In this document: in pieces, positions 24,314-32,231 of the stretch | How the letters are laid out: each line of letters opens with the position of its first letter | Position numbering within the stretch: position 1 is the stretch's first letter | NCBI GenBank assembly: GCA_902784965.1 | Contig: CACZWU010000009.1 | Span: forward strand, 1-46,746 | DNA from: an uncultured Bacteroidia bacterium | Lineage (GTDB): Bacteria > Bacteroidota > Bacteroidia > Bacteroidales > UBA932 | Length of the DNA: 46,746 nucleotides | Direction: 5' to 3' | Made by a program: the position numbers and the translations under genes | Notes under the pieces: generated by a model | What the model was told of the DNA's origin: nothing | The model's input: only the letters and a program-made list of their open reading frames with translations | The model's database searches: none

Positions 24314-26092
24314 ATGAATCCGCTCGACTATATTACCACCGCGGCCTGCAAGGCTGTCGCCGCGCTTTATGGCGTGGAACCTGCCGCAGGCCTGATCCAG
24401 GTGCAGCCCACCCGCAAGGAATTCGAAGGTGACGTGACGCTCGTCGTTTTTCCGTTGCTGAAAACCAGTCACAAGGCCCCTGAGGCTACGGCCACGGAAA
24501 TCGGGACCTGGCTGCAGGAGAACGACCCGCAGGTGGCCTCGTTCAACGTGGTCAAGGGATTCCTGAACATCAAGCTGGCTGGGACGTTCTGGTCGCAGAC
24601 CCTTGCAGAAATCGCGCTGCAGCCCGATTTCGGGCAGTTGCCGCCTTCGGGCCAGACCGTGATGGTGGAGTTCTCGAGCCCGAACACCAACAAGCCGCTC
24701 CACCTGGGACACATCCGCAACAACCTGCTGGGCTGGTCGGTGAGCCAGTTGCTGGCGGCCTGCGGCCACCGGGTGATGAAGGTCAACCTGGTCAACGACC
24801 GTGGCATCCACATCTGCAAGTCGATGCTGGCCTGGCTGAAATGCGGGAACGGCGAGACGCCGGAATCGTCGGGCAAGAAGGGCGACCATCTGGTGGGCGA
24901 CTATTACGTGAAATTCAACGACTTGCTGAAAGCCGAAGTGGCGGAACTCGTGGCGGGCGGCATGGATCCCGCGGAGGCGGAGAAAAATGCGCCGATCCTG
25001 CGGGAGGCCCAGGAGATGCTGGTCAAGTGGGAACAGGGAGATCCCGAAGTGCGTGCGCTCTGGGAGAAGATGAACGGCTGGGTCTATGCCGGCTTCGACG
25101 AGACCTACCGCCGGCTCGGCATTTCGTTCGACCGCATCTACTACGAGTCCCAGACCTACAAGGACGGCAAGGCGCTCGTGGAGGAAGGTCTTAAGAAAGG
25201 CGTGTTATACCGCCGTGAAGACGGTTCGGTGTGGTGCGACCTGACTTCTGACGGCCTCGACGAGAAATTGCTCCTGCGCAAGGACGGCACGTCGGTCTAC
25301 ATGACGCAGGACCTGGGTACGGCGAAGCAGCGCCACGACGAATACGCTTTCGACGAGATGATCTATGTGGTGGGCAACGAACAGAACTACCACTTCCAGG
25401 TACTGAAACTCATCCTGGGCAAGTTGGGCTTCGATTGGGCCGAGACCATCTACCACATGTCCTATGGGATGGTGGAGCTGCCGGAAGGCAAGATGAAGTC
25501 GCGTGAGGGCACGGTGGTCGATGCCGACGACCTGCTCGACCGGATGTATGCCACGGCGAAGGAGACTTCGCTCGAGCTGGGCAAGCTCGAAGGGATGTCG
25601 GAGCAGGAGCAGGATGCGCTTTTCACGATGCTGTCGCTCGGTGCGCTCAAGTATTTCATCCTGAAGGTCGATCCCAAGAAGACGATGCTCTTCGATCCGA
25701 AGGAGTCGATCGATTTCAACGGCAATACGGGTCCGTTCATCCAGTATACGCACGCCCGTATCTGCTCGATCCTGCGCAAGGCGGCCGAAGCAGGCTATGA
25801 GCCGAAGGTGACCGGTGCGGCGCTGCTGCCGAAGGAAGAAGGGATCGTGCAAATCCTCAGCGGCTATCCCGACAAGATCCGCGAAGCGGGTCTGGCGCAT
25901 TCGCCGGCTCTGATTGCGAACTTTGCCTACGATCTGGCGAAGGAGTTTAACCAATACTACCACGACACGCAGATCTTGCGTGAGGAAGATGCGGCCGTCC
26001 GCGACCAGCGCCTCATGCTGATCTCCGTCATCGCCCGTACCCTCCGCCACGCGATGCACATCCTCGGCATCTCGCTTCCGGAGCGCATGTAG
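24314..26092 (+). CDS. argS: Arginyl-tRNA synthetase
   Basis: 592 aa, class I synthetase of the usual length. The HIGH motif is HLGH at 130-133 in SPNTNKPLHLGHIRNN, and the KMSK-like motif is GKMKSR near 392-397, preceded by MSYGMVELPE. The N-terminal Add-1 tRNA-binding domain and the C-terminal anticodon domain (FNQYYHDTQILREED, ending LGISLPERM) are complete. It begins 1 nt after the symporter stop. R1 copy 2 begins on the base after its stop. Confidence 0.96.
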   Translation: MNPLDYITTAACKAVAALYGVEPAAGLIQVQPTRKEFEGDVTLVVFPLLKTSHKAPEATATEIGTWLQENDPQVASFNVVKGFLNIKLAGTFWSQTLAEIALQPDFGQLPPSGQTVMVEFSSPNTNKPLHLGHIRNNLLGWSVSQLLAACGHRVMKVNLVNDRGIHICKSMLAWLKCGNGETPESSGKKGDHLVGDYYVKFNDLLKAEVAELVAGGMDPAEAEKNAPILREAQEMLVKWEQGDPEVRALWEKMNGWVYAGFDETYRRLGISFDRIYYESQTYKDGKALVEEGLKKGVLYRREDGSVWCDLTSDGLDEKLLLRKDGTSVYMTQDLGTAKQRHDEYAFDEMIYVVGNEQNYHFQVLKLILGKLGFDWAETIYHMSYGMVELPEGKMKSREGTVVDADDLLDRMYATAKETSLELGKLEGMSEQEQDALFTMLSLGALKYFILKVDPKKTMLFDPKESIDFNGNTGPFIQYTHARICSILRKAAEAGYEPKVTGAALLPKEEGIVQILSGYPDKIREAGLAHSPALIANFAYDLAKEFNQYYHDTQILREEDAAVRDQRLMLISVIARTLRHAMHILGISLPERM

Positions 26093-26319
26093 ATTTTTCG
26101 CTCGCTACGCTGCTCTGGTGTTTGTCCCGCTCGCGAAAAAAAGCTCGCGGCTCCAAACACCACCCGCCGCTTCACTCGCTTGCGCCATGGCGCGGGTGGG
26201 ACATTGCTTCGAGGACCCTAACCACCCGCGGTTGATAGCGGGAGGGGCCCATGCACAGCATGGGAGGGAGACGCGAAGCGTCGGTCCGAGAAGCAATTCC
26301 CAGAGCGCCCAAGCAAGCA
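26093..26319 (+). repeat. R1 element, copy 2 (modules A+B, plus orientation)
   Basis: About 227 bp, the clearest copy. Ends: GCTCTGG 26112-26118 with CCAGAGC 26300-26306. Module A hairpin: GGTGTTTG 26117-26124 with CAAACACC 26154-26161. CACCCGC 26161-26167 with GCGGGTG 26192-26198. Module B: outer stem TTGCTTC 26204-26210 with GAAGCAA 26290-26296, a GA/GA internal loop, GGACC 26213-26217 with GGTCC 26283-26287. Inside: P2 CCCGC 26225-26229 with GCGGG 26238-26242 around GGTTGATA; P3 CCCATGC 26248-26254 with GCATGGG 26258-26264; P4 GACGC 26270-26274 with GCGTC 26278-26282. 55 of 58 bases of the module A core equal copy 4, 16 kb away. Confidence 0.85.
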
Positions 26320-26329
26320 AACTTTTTGC

Positions 26330-26337
26330 TATCTTTG
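26330..26337 (+). promoter_or_regulatory. Putative -7 element for the ygiQ-type gene
   Basis: TATCTTTG is a full match to TAnnTTTG and ends 5 nt before ATG 26343, so the transcript would be leaderless or nearly so. No -33 is seen; R1 copy 2 occupies that place. Confidence 0.5.
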
Positions 26338-26342
26338 CAAAG

Positions 26343-27866
26343 ATGAGCCAATTTTTGCCGACATCGAAGAAAGAGATGGACGCGTTGGGCTGGGAGCAGG
26401 CCGACGTGATCCTTTTCATGGGCGACGCCTATGTCGACCATCCTTCGTTCGGCGTGGCCGTCATCGCGCGCGTACTCGAGGACAAAGGGTATAAGGTGGC
26501 CGTCGTGCCGCAGCCCAACTGGCGCGACGACCTGCGCGACTTCCGCAAGCTCGGAAGACCGCGCTTGTTCTTCGGCGTGGGCGCCGGCGCCATGGACTCC
26601 ATGGTCAACCATTATACGGCCGCCAAGCGCCTGCGCAGCGACGACGCCTATACGCCCGAAGGCCGCGCCGGTGCCCGCCCGGACCGGGCGACCATCGTCT
26701 ATACGAAGATACTGAAGCAGCTATGGCCCGATGTCCCCGTGGTTATCGGCGGCGTTGAAGCTTCGCTGCGGCGCGAACGGCACTACGACTATTGGGACAA
26801 CTGCATAAAGCCGCCGATCCTCGAAGAGAGCGGCGCAGATTTGCTGGTCGCCGGCATGGGCGAGATGCCCATGATCCAGGTGGCGGAGGCCTGCGAGAAC
26901 GGCACCTTCGCGCAGTTGCCCCGCATCCTTTTCGGCCCCGTGCTGACCACCGAAGAGATGGACTGGATCTACGACCTTCCGTTCACCCGGCTGCCGCACC
27001 CCCGCTACAGAGGCAAGCGCATCCCTGCCTACGACATGATCAAGTTTTCGATCACCACGCACCGGGGCTGCTTCGGCGGCTGCAACTTCTGCGCGATCAC
27101 GGCCCATCAGGGCAAGCTCATCCAGTCGCGCAGCGAAGCCTCGATCCTGCGCGAGGTCGAAGCGCTCACGCGCCATCCCGAGTGGAAGGGCACCATCTCG
27201 GACCTGGGCGCTCCGACCGCCAACATGTACCGCATGGGCGGCCGGAACAAGGAGCTCTGCGCGAAATGCCAGCGGCCTTCGTGCCTCTATCCGAACCGCT
27301 GCAAGAACCTCAATTACGACCACACGCCCCTGCTGCAGCTCTACGAAAAGGTGCTCCGCGTGCCCGGCGTCAAGCACGTGTTCATCGGAAGCGGCATCCG
27401 CTACGACCTCTTCCTCGACGCGAACGGCTTCCTCGACGCGACCTGCCGCCGCTACTTCGAAGAGCTGGTGACGAAGCACACCAGCGGCCGGCTGAAAGTG
27501 GCTCCTGAGCATACGGAGGACAAAGTCCTCGACGCCATGGGCAAGCCCTCTTTCAAGCTCTTCGTCCGCCTCGAAAAGGAGTTCCGGCGGCTCATCCGCG
27601 AAAAGGGCCTGAAATACGAGATCATCCCATATTTCATCTCCGCCCATCCGGGCTGCACCATGCAGGACATGGAGGCCCTCTCGAAGAATTCCGCCCTGCA
27701 TGGCGTGCGCACCGAGCAGGTCCAGGATTTCACGCCCACGCCCATGACCGTTTCGACCGAGATGTTCGCCACCGGCCGCGACCCGCGCACCGGCAAACAT
27801 ATCTTCGTGGAGCGCGACATCGCCAAAAAACAGCGTCAGAAGTCTTTCTTCTTCAAGAAACGATAG
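26343..27866 (+). CDS. YgiQ-family radical SAM protein
   Basis: 507 aa from ATG 26343. The N-terminal domain starts MSQFLPTSKKEMDALGWEQADVILFMGDAYVDHPSFG, typical of YgiQ. The radical SAM cluster motif is C243-x3-C247-x2-C250 in RGCFGGCNFC. A second Cys group (CAKCQRPSCLYPNRC) and VAPEHTEDKVLDAMGKPS follow, as in the family. E. coli YgiQ has a C-terminal DUF3362-like part of about 200 residues which is absent or much reduced here; the ending is a basic QRQKSFFFKKR. Reaction unknown. The frame is open back to 26118, but that part only translates R1 copy 2. Confidence 0.9.
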   Translation: MSQFLPTSKKEMDALGWEQADVILFMGDAYVDHPSFGVAVIARVLEDKGYKVAVVPQPNWRDDLRDFRKLGRPRLFFGVGAGAMDSMVNHYTAAKRLRSDDAYTPEGRAGARPDRATIVYTKILKQLWPDVPVVIGGVEASLRRERHYDYWDNCIKPPILEESGADLLVAGMGEMPMIQVAEACENGTFAQLPRILFGPVLTTEEMDWIYDLPFTRLPHPRYRGKRIPAYDMIKFSITTHRGCFGGCNFCAITAHQGKLIQSRSEASILREVEALTRHPEWKGTISDLGAPTANMYRMGGRNKELCAKCQRPSCLYPNRCKNLNYDHTPLLQLYEKVLRVPGVKHVFIGSGIRYDLFLDANGFLDATCRRYFEELVTKHTSGRLKVAPEHTEDKVLDAMGKPSFKLFVRLEKEFRRLIREKGLKYEIIPYFISAHPGCTMQDMEALSKNSALHGVRTEQVQDFTPTPMTVSTEMFATGRDPRTGKHIFVERDIAKKQRQKSFFFKKR

Positions 27867-27868
27867 CG

Positions 27869-27955
27869 GCTGGCCAAGAAATTGGGCACTTTTTATGGCC
27901 AGAGTCAGTCGGAGCCCACTTCTAGCCATGAAAAAAGGGCATATTCTTGGCCAGG
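27869..27955 (+). repeat. R2 element, copy X: two TGGCCA-ended dyads
   Basis: Two imperfect 35-bp inverted-repeat units 3' of the ygiQ-type gene. Unit 1 is flanked by CTGGCCA (27870-27876) and TGGCCAG (27896-27902). Unit 2 runs from TCTAGCCA (27921-27928) to TGGCCAG (27948-27954). The 18-bp spacer between them resembles that of copy Y. The rest of the gap to 28033 holds a T-run and a promoter. No protein-coding sign. Confidence 0.7.
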
Positions 27956-27977
27956 CGCACGGCTGCGATGATTTTTT

Positions 27978-28009
27978 TTTGCGAAGAATAAAAAAAACAT
28001 CTATACTTG
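27978..28009 (+). promoter_or_regulatory. Best-formed Bacteroides-type promoter of the window
   Basis: TTTG at 27978-27981, a 20-nt spacer, and TATACTTG at 28002-28009 match TTTG-N19-21-TAnnTTTG with one mismatch. It lies 24 nt before ATG 28033 of the small acidic protein. Confidence 0.65.
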
Positions 28010-28032
28010 CACCACCAAACGTAAATCGAACT

Positions 28033-28386
28033 ATGGCAGGACAGAATATCCCTAAGAAACGTGCTGTAATCAGCTACGAGAACATGTCGGATGCTTTGAT
28101 GGAGGCTTTCAAGGAGAAGTATCCGCACGGCTACGCCGACTACATGGGCGATATTTTCAAAGTGGACAAACCGGACGGCACTTCTTTCTATGCCGTTACC
28201 CTGGAAATTCCGGACGCGCTTTACCTGGTCAAGATCAAGGTAAGGGTGGACGACTACGAAGATGCTGAAGAAGTATTCAAGAATGAGGATGGAGATGATG
28301 GAGAGGAGGGAGAAGGCGGAAGCTTCCCGGCATCGGACGATGATATCGCCGCGGCCGAAGCTGCCCAGGAAGAAGGTGAAGACTGA
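28033..28386 (+). CDS. Small acidic protein, Bacteroidota-specific, unknown function
   Basis: 117 aa. The N-terminal half is a compact domain (AVISYENMSDALMEAFKEKYPHGY, then FYAVTLEIPDALYLVKIKVRV). From about residue 85 the chain is a very acidic Glu/Asp/Gly tail (EDGDDGEEGEGG). I remember similar short proteins with acidic tails as conserved in Bacteroidota but know no function. It has no signal peptide. A clear promoter lies upstream. Its 3' end overlaps the start region of the ClC gene in another frame, so the two are probably co-transcribed. Confidence 0.75.
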   Translation: MAGQNIPKKRAVISYENMSDALMEAFKEKYPHGYADYMGDIFKVDKPDGTSFYAVTLEIPDALYLVKIKVRVDDYEDAEEVFKNEDGDDGEEGEGGSFPASDDDIAAAEAAQEEGED

Positions 28387-30121
28387 TCGAGTCAGATTTC
28401 TTTCGGAAAATACCAAACTGCTTTTGCTTGCGGTATTGGTGGGATTGCTGTGCGGATGTGCGGCCATCCTGCTGAAAACCCTGATCCACTGGATCCAGGC
28501 CGGGCTCACTTCATGGTTCGATTCCCCCGATGACAGCCTGTTGCTGCTGGTCTATCCCGGCGTGGGTATGCTGCTCTCGCTGCTTTTTGTGCGTTACCTG
28601 CTGAAAGACAACATCAGCCATGGTGTGACGAAGGTGCTCCAGGCCGTCTCCAAACACGATTCCAACATCAAGCCGCACAACACCTGGTCGTCGATCGTGG
28701 CCAGCGGCGTGACCATCGGCTTTGGCGGCAGTGTCGGCGCCGAGGCCCCGATCGTGTATTCGGGTGCCGCCATCGGCTCGGTCATCGCCCGACGGGCCGG
28801 ACTCTCCTACAAGAACGTGACCACGCTCCTGGGCTGCGGTGCCGCCGCGGCCATCGCAGGCATTTTCAAGGCCCCGCTGGCAGGAGTGCTCTTCACGCTG
28901 GAGATCCTGATGTTCAATATGTCGATGAACGCCATCCTGCCGTTGCTGCTCTCGTCGGTCACGGCCACGGTGGTGACGTATCTGTTCATGGGTACGGAAG
29001 TGCAGTTCGCCGGTTCGATCGAAGCGTTCCGGATGGCCCGCATCCCGTTCTACCTGCTGCTGGGCGTCTTCTGCGGTTTTATTTCGCTCTGGTTCATCCG
29101 GATGACCCTGAAGATGGAAGACCGGATGCGGCATATCGTCAATCCCTTCGGCCGCTGGGCCGTGTGTGCGGTACTGCTGGGTGTGCTGATCTTCCTGTTC
29201 CCGCCGCTGTACGGCGAGGGCTACAGTTCGCTGACCCTGATGCTCAACAACGACCCGAGTTCGGTACCGTCGGTCTTTGGCGATTCGCTGCATGCAAGCC
29301 CCTGGCTGTTCCTGCTTTATTTTGCCGCCATCATGCTTTTCAAGGTTTTCGCCACGGCCTTTACCAATGCCGGGGGCGGTGTGGGCGGTACCTTCGGTCC
29401 CACGCTGGTGACGGGCGGACTGGCCGGTTTCGTGGTGGCCCGTTTCATCAACTTGCTGGGCTTTGCTGCCGTGCCGGAGGCCAATTTCGTACTGGTGGGC
29501 ATGGCGGGACTGATGGCCGGGGTGATGCAGGCCCCGATGACGGCCATCTTCCTGATCGCCGAGATTACGGGCGGCTATGAACTGCTGATTCCCCTGATTG
29601 TATCGGCCACGGTGAGCTACGGCACCATCCGTATTTTCGAGCGCTATTCGATCTATACCAAGCGGATCGCCGCGCAGGGAGAACTCCTGACCCACGACAG
29701 CGACCAGGCCGTGCTGACCCTGCTCAAGACCTCCGAACTGGTGGAGCGCGATTTTACCACTGTCTGCTATACGGATACCCTGGGTACTTTGGTACAGGCC
29801 ATTTCCAACTCCCGGCGCAACCTCTTCCCCGTGCTCGACGAGCAGGGGCGTTTCCAGGGCATCGTGACGCTCGACGACGTGCGCCAGCTGATGTTCGACC
29901 GGGCCAGCTACGACAAAATCAAGATGTTCAATATCATGAAAAGCTCCCCGGCTTTCGTCTACCTCGACGAGAAGATGGAGAGCGTGATGGAAAAATTCGA
30001 GTCGACCCAGGCATGGAACTTGCCGGTGCTCGACGACGAGAACAAATATCTGGGGTTCGTGTCGAAGAGCAAGATCTTCTCTTCGTACCGCGACCAGCTC
30101 AAAGCCGTTTCCGATGAATAA
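28340..30121 (+). CDS. ClC-type chloride channel/antiporter with CBS domains
   Basis: About 593 aa from ATG 28340. The ClC signature elements are seen: GFGGSVGAEAPIVYSGAAIGS near 140-160, AAAIAGIFKAPLAGVLFTLE, and GGGVGGTFGPTLVTGGLAG. The hydrophobic core has about 10 spans, followed by two CBS domains (LVERDFTTVCYTDTLGTL and SSPAFVYLDEKMESVMEKF), probably nucleotide-sensing. Start is uncertain: ATG 28262, ATG 28340 and GTG 28376 are all in frame; 28340 gives a normal cytoplasmic N terminus, but any of them overlaps the small acidic gene. The ATG of tex lies inside its last 8 nt. Confidence 0.88.
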   Translation: MISPRPKLPRKKVKTDRVRFLSENTKLLLLAVLVGLLCGCAAILLKTLIHWIQAGLTSWFDSPDDSLLLLVYPGVGMLLSLLFVRYLLKDNISHGVTKVLQAVSKHDSNIKPHNTWSSIVASGVTIGFGGSVGAEAPIVYSGAAIGSVIARRAGLSYKNVTTLLGCGAAAAIAGIFKAPLAGVLFTLEILMFNMSMNAILPLLLSSVTATVVTYLFMGTEVQFAGSIEAFRMARIPFYLLLGVFCGFISLWFIRMTLKMEDRMRHIVNPFGRWAVCAVLLGVLIFLFPPLYGEGYSSLTLMLNNDPSSVPSVFGDSLHASPWLFLLYFAAIMLFKVFATAFTNAGGGVGGTFGPTLVTGGLAGFVVARFINLLGFAAVPEANFVLVGMAGLMAGVMQAPMTAIFLIAEITGGYELLIPLIVSATVSYGTIRIFERYSIYTKRIAAQGELLTHDSDQAVLTLLKTSELVERDFTTVCYTDTLGTLVQAISNSRRNLFPVLDEQGRFQGIVTLDDVRQLMFDRASYDKIKMFNIMKSSPAFVYLDEKMESVMEKFESTQAWNLPVLDDENKYLGFVSKSKIFSSYRDQLKAVSDE

Positions 30122-32231
30122 ACTGTATGTCAATCATATTGCCGGCCAACTGGAGACAGCTGCCTGGCAGGTGGAGCATTGTATCGAACTCTTCGAAGAA
30201 GGTGCCACCATCCCCTTCATCAGCCGTTACCGCAAGGAGCGCACGGGTGCGCTCGACGAGATGCAGGTGGCGGCCGTCCGGCACTACTGGCTGCGTTTTA
30301 CGGAGCTGGCCAAGCGCAAGGAGGCCATCCTCTCGAGCATCGGGGAGCAGGGAAAACTCACGCCGGAACTGCGGGAGGCCATAGAGAATGAGGTGGATGC
30401 GCAGACGGTCGAAGACCTGTACCTGCCCTACCGTCCCAAGCGCAGGACCCGTGCTTCCGTGGCCCGGGAACAGGGCTATGAGCCCCTGGCGATGAAACTG
30501 TGGGCGATGCAGCTCGACCATCCGGAGCGCGAGAGGGAGGAAGCCCTGGCCGGCGCCCGCGACATCATCGCCGAGATGGTGTCCGAAAGCCAGCCCGTGC
30601 GTGCCGAGCTCCGCGACCTGTATACCCGCTGGGGGACGGTCACTTCGCACGTGGTCCGCGGAAAGGAAGACGATGCCGATGCGCAGAACTACCGCAACTA
30701 TTTCGATTTCTCGCAGCGTCTCGACCGTATCCCCTCGCACCGCCTGCTGGCGATGCTGCGGGCCCAGGAGCAAGGTGCCGTGAAGGTGCGGATGGAGGTC
30801 AACCCCGACCATGCCCTGGAGCGCATCGGGCGCAAGGTCTATGCCGGGAAGGCGCGTCCGACCCCGGCCTGCCGGACCCAGGTCGACACGGCGCTGGAGG
30901 ATTCTTACAAGCGCCTGCTGCATCCGTCCATTGAGAATGAGGTGCTCGCTGCGGCCAAGGAAAAGGCCGACATCGAGGCCATCCGGGTCTTCGGAGAGAA
31001 CCTGCGCCAGCTGTTGCTCGCGCCGCCGGTGGGACAGAAACGGACCCTGGCCATCGATCCCGGTTTCCGCACGGGTTGCAAGGTGGTGTGCCTCGACGCG
31101 CAGGGGAACCTGCTGCACAACGACACCATCTATCCGCATCCGCCTGTGAGCGAGAAGATGACGGCCATGAAGAAGATCTCCCAGATGGTGGAGGCCTACA
31201 AGATCGAGGTCATCGCCATCGGCAACGGAACGGCCGGCCGCGAGACCGAAGCGTTCATCCAGAAGATCGCCCTCCCGGAGGGCGTGCGGGTTTATTCGGT
31301 GAGCGAGGACGGTGCATCGGTGTATTCCGCTTCCGATGTGGCCCGGGAGGAGTTTCCCGACTACGACGTAACGGTACGTGGTGCGGTGTCGATCGGCCGG
31401 CGGCTGATGGATCCGCTCTCCGAACTGGTAAAGATAGACCCCAAGAGCATCGGCGTGGGGCAGTATCAGCACGACGTCGATCAGGGACTGCTCAAGGAAC
31501 GGCTCGACGAGACGGTCGAGAGTTGTGTCAACAGCGTGGGCGTGAACCTCAATACCGCCAGCAGCTGGCTGCTGCGCTACGTGTCGGGCATCGGCCCGGC
31601 GCTGGCCCGGGGTATCGTGGACTACCGCAGCGAGCACGGCCCGTTTGCCGCCCGCAGTGAACTGATGGACGTCAAGCGCCTGGGAGCGAAGGTATACGAG
31701 CAGTGTGCGGGATTCCTCCGCATTCCCGACGCCGCCAATCCGCTCGACAATACGGCCGTTCACCCCGAGCGCTACGGCCTGGTGCAGCGGATGGCCGCCG
31801 ACGCGGGCGTGCCGGTCGATGCTTTCATCGCCGACGCCCGCCTGCGCGAAGGCGTCGACCTGCGGCGCTATGTGTCGGACGAGGTGGGCATGCCGACGCT
31901 CACCGATATCATGACGGAGCTGGCCAAGCGCGGCCGCGATCCCCGCGGAGAGATCAACGTTTTCGAATTCTCGCAGGAAATCCAGTCGATCGAAGATGTC
32001 CGGGTGGGGATGATTCTTCCGTGTATCGTGACCAATGTCACAGCCTTCGGGGCCTTCGTCGACCTCGGCATCCACGAGCACGGGCTCATCCACGTCTCCC
32101 AGATGGCAGACAAGTATGTGTCCGATCCTTCCAAGGTCCTGAAAGTCCACCAGCAGCTTGAAGCGCGGGTGATCCAGGTGGATCTCGACCGGAAACGGAT
32201 CGGCTTATCGTTGAAAGGAATGAAAAAATGA
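30114..32231 (+). CDS. tex: Tex-family S1 RNA-binding protein
   Basis: 705 aa, normal length. The N-terminal helical part begins with FEEGATIPFISRYRKERTGALDEMQV. The YqgF-like domain follows (TLAIDPGFRTGCKVVCLD, around 310-330), then helix-hairpin-helix (LLRYVSGIGPALARGIVDYR), and a C-terminal S1 domain near 631-700 (GMILPCIVTNVTAFGAFVDLG). Tex proteins bind nucleic acid and take part in transcription; the precise role is unclear. ATG 30114 overlaps the ClC gene by 8 nt, and its TGA overlaps the ATG of the TonB receptor (ATGA). Confidence 0.94.
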   Translation: MNKLYVNHIAGQLETAAWQVEHCIELFEEGATIPFISRYRKERTGALDEMQVAAVRHYWLRFTELAKRKEAILSSIGEQGKLTPELREAIENEVDAQTVEDLYLPYRPKRRTRASVAREQGYEPLAMKLWAMQLDHPEREREEALAGARDIIAEMVSESQPVRAELRDLYTRWGTVTSHVVRGKEDDADAQNYRNYFDFSQRLDRIPSHRLLAMLRAQEQGAVKVRMEVNPDHALERIGRKVYAGKARPTPACRTQVDTALEDSYKRLLHPSIENEVLAAAKEKADIEAIRVFGENLRQLLLAPPVGQKRTLAIDPGFRTGCKVVCLDAQGNLLHNDTIYPHPPVSEKMTAMKKISQMVEAYKIEVIAIGNGTAGRETEAFIQKIALPEGVRVYSVSEDGASVYSASDVAREEFPDYDVTVRGAVSIGRRLMDPLSELVKIDPKSIGVGQYQHDVDQGLLKERLDETVESCVNSVGVNLNTASSWLLRYVSGIGPALARGIVDYRSEHGPFAARSELMDVKRLGAKVYEQCAGFLRIPDAANPLDNTAVHPERYGLVQRMAADAGVPVDAFIADARLREGVDLRRYVSDEVGMPTLTDIMTELAKRGRDPRGEINVFEFSQEIQSIEDVRVGMILPCIVTNVTAFGAFVDLGIHEHGLIHVSQMADKYVSDPSKVLKVHQQLEARVIQVDLDRKRIGLSLKGMKK

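Noticed and set aside
27869-27955. CRISPR array suggested by the paired dyads
   Set aside because: Only two units per locus, with divergent interiors and inverted ends, and no cas gene in the window.
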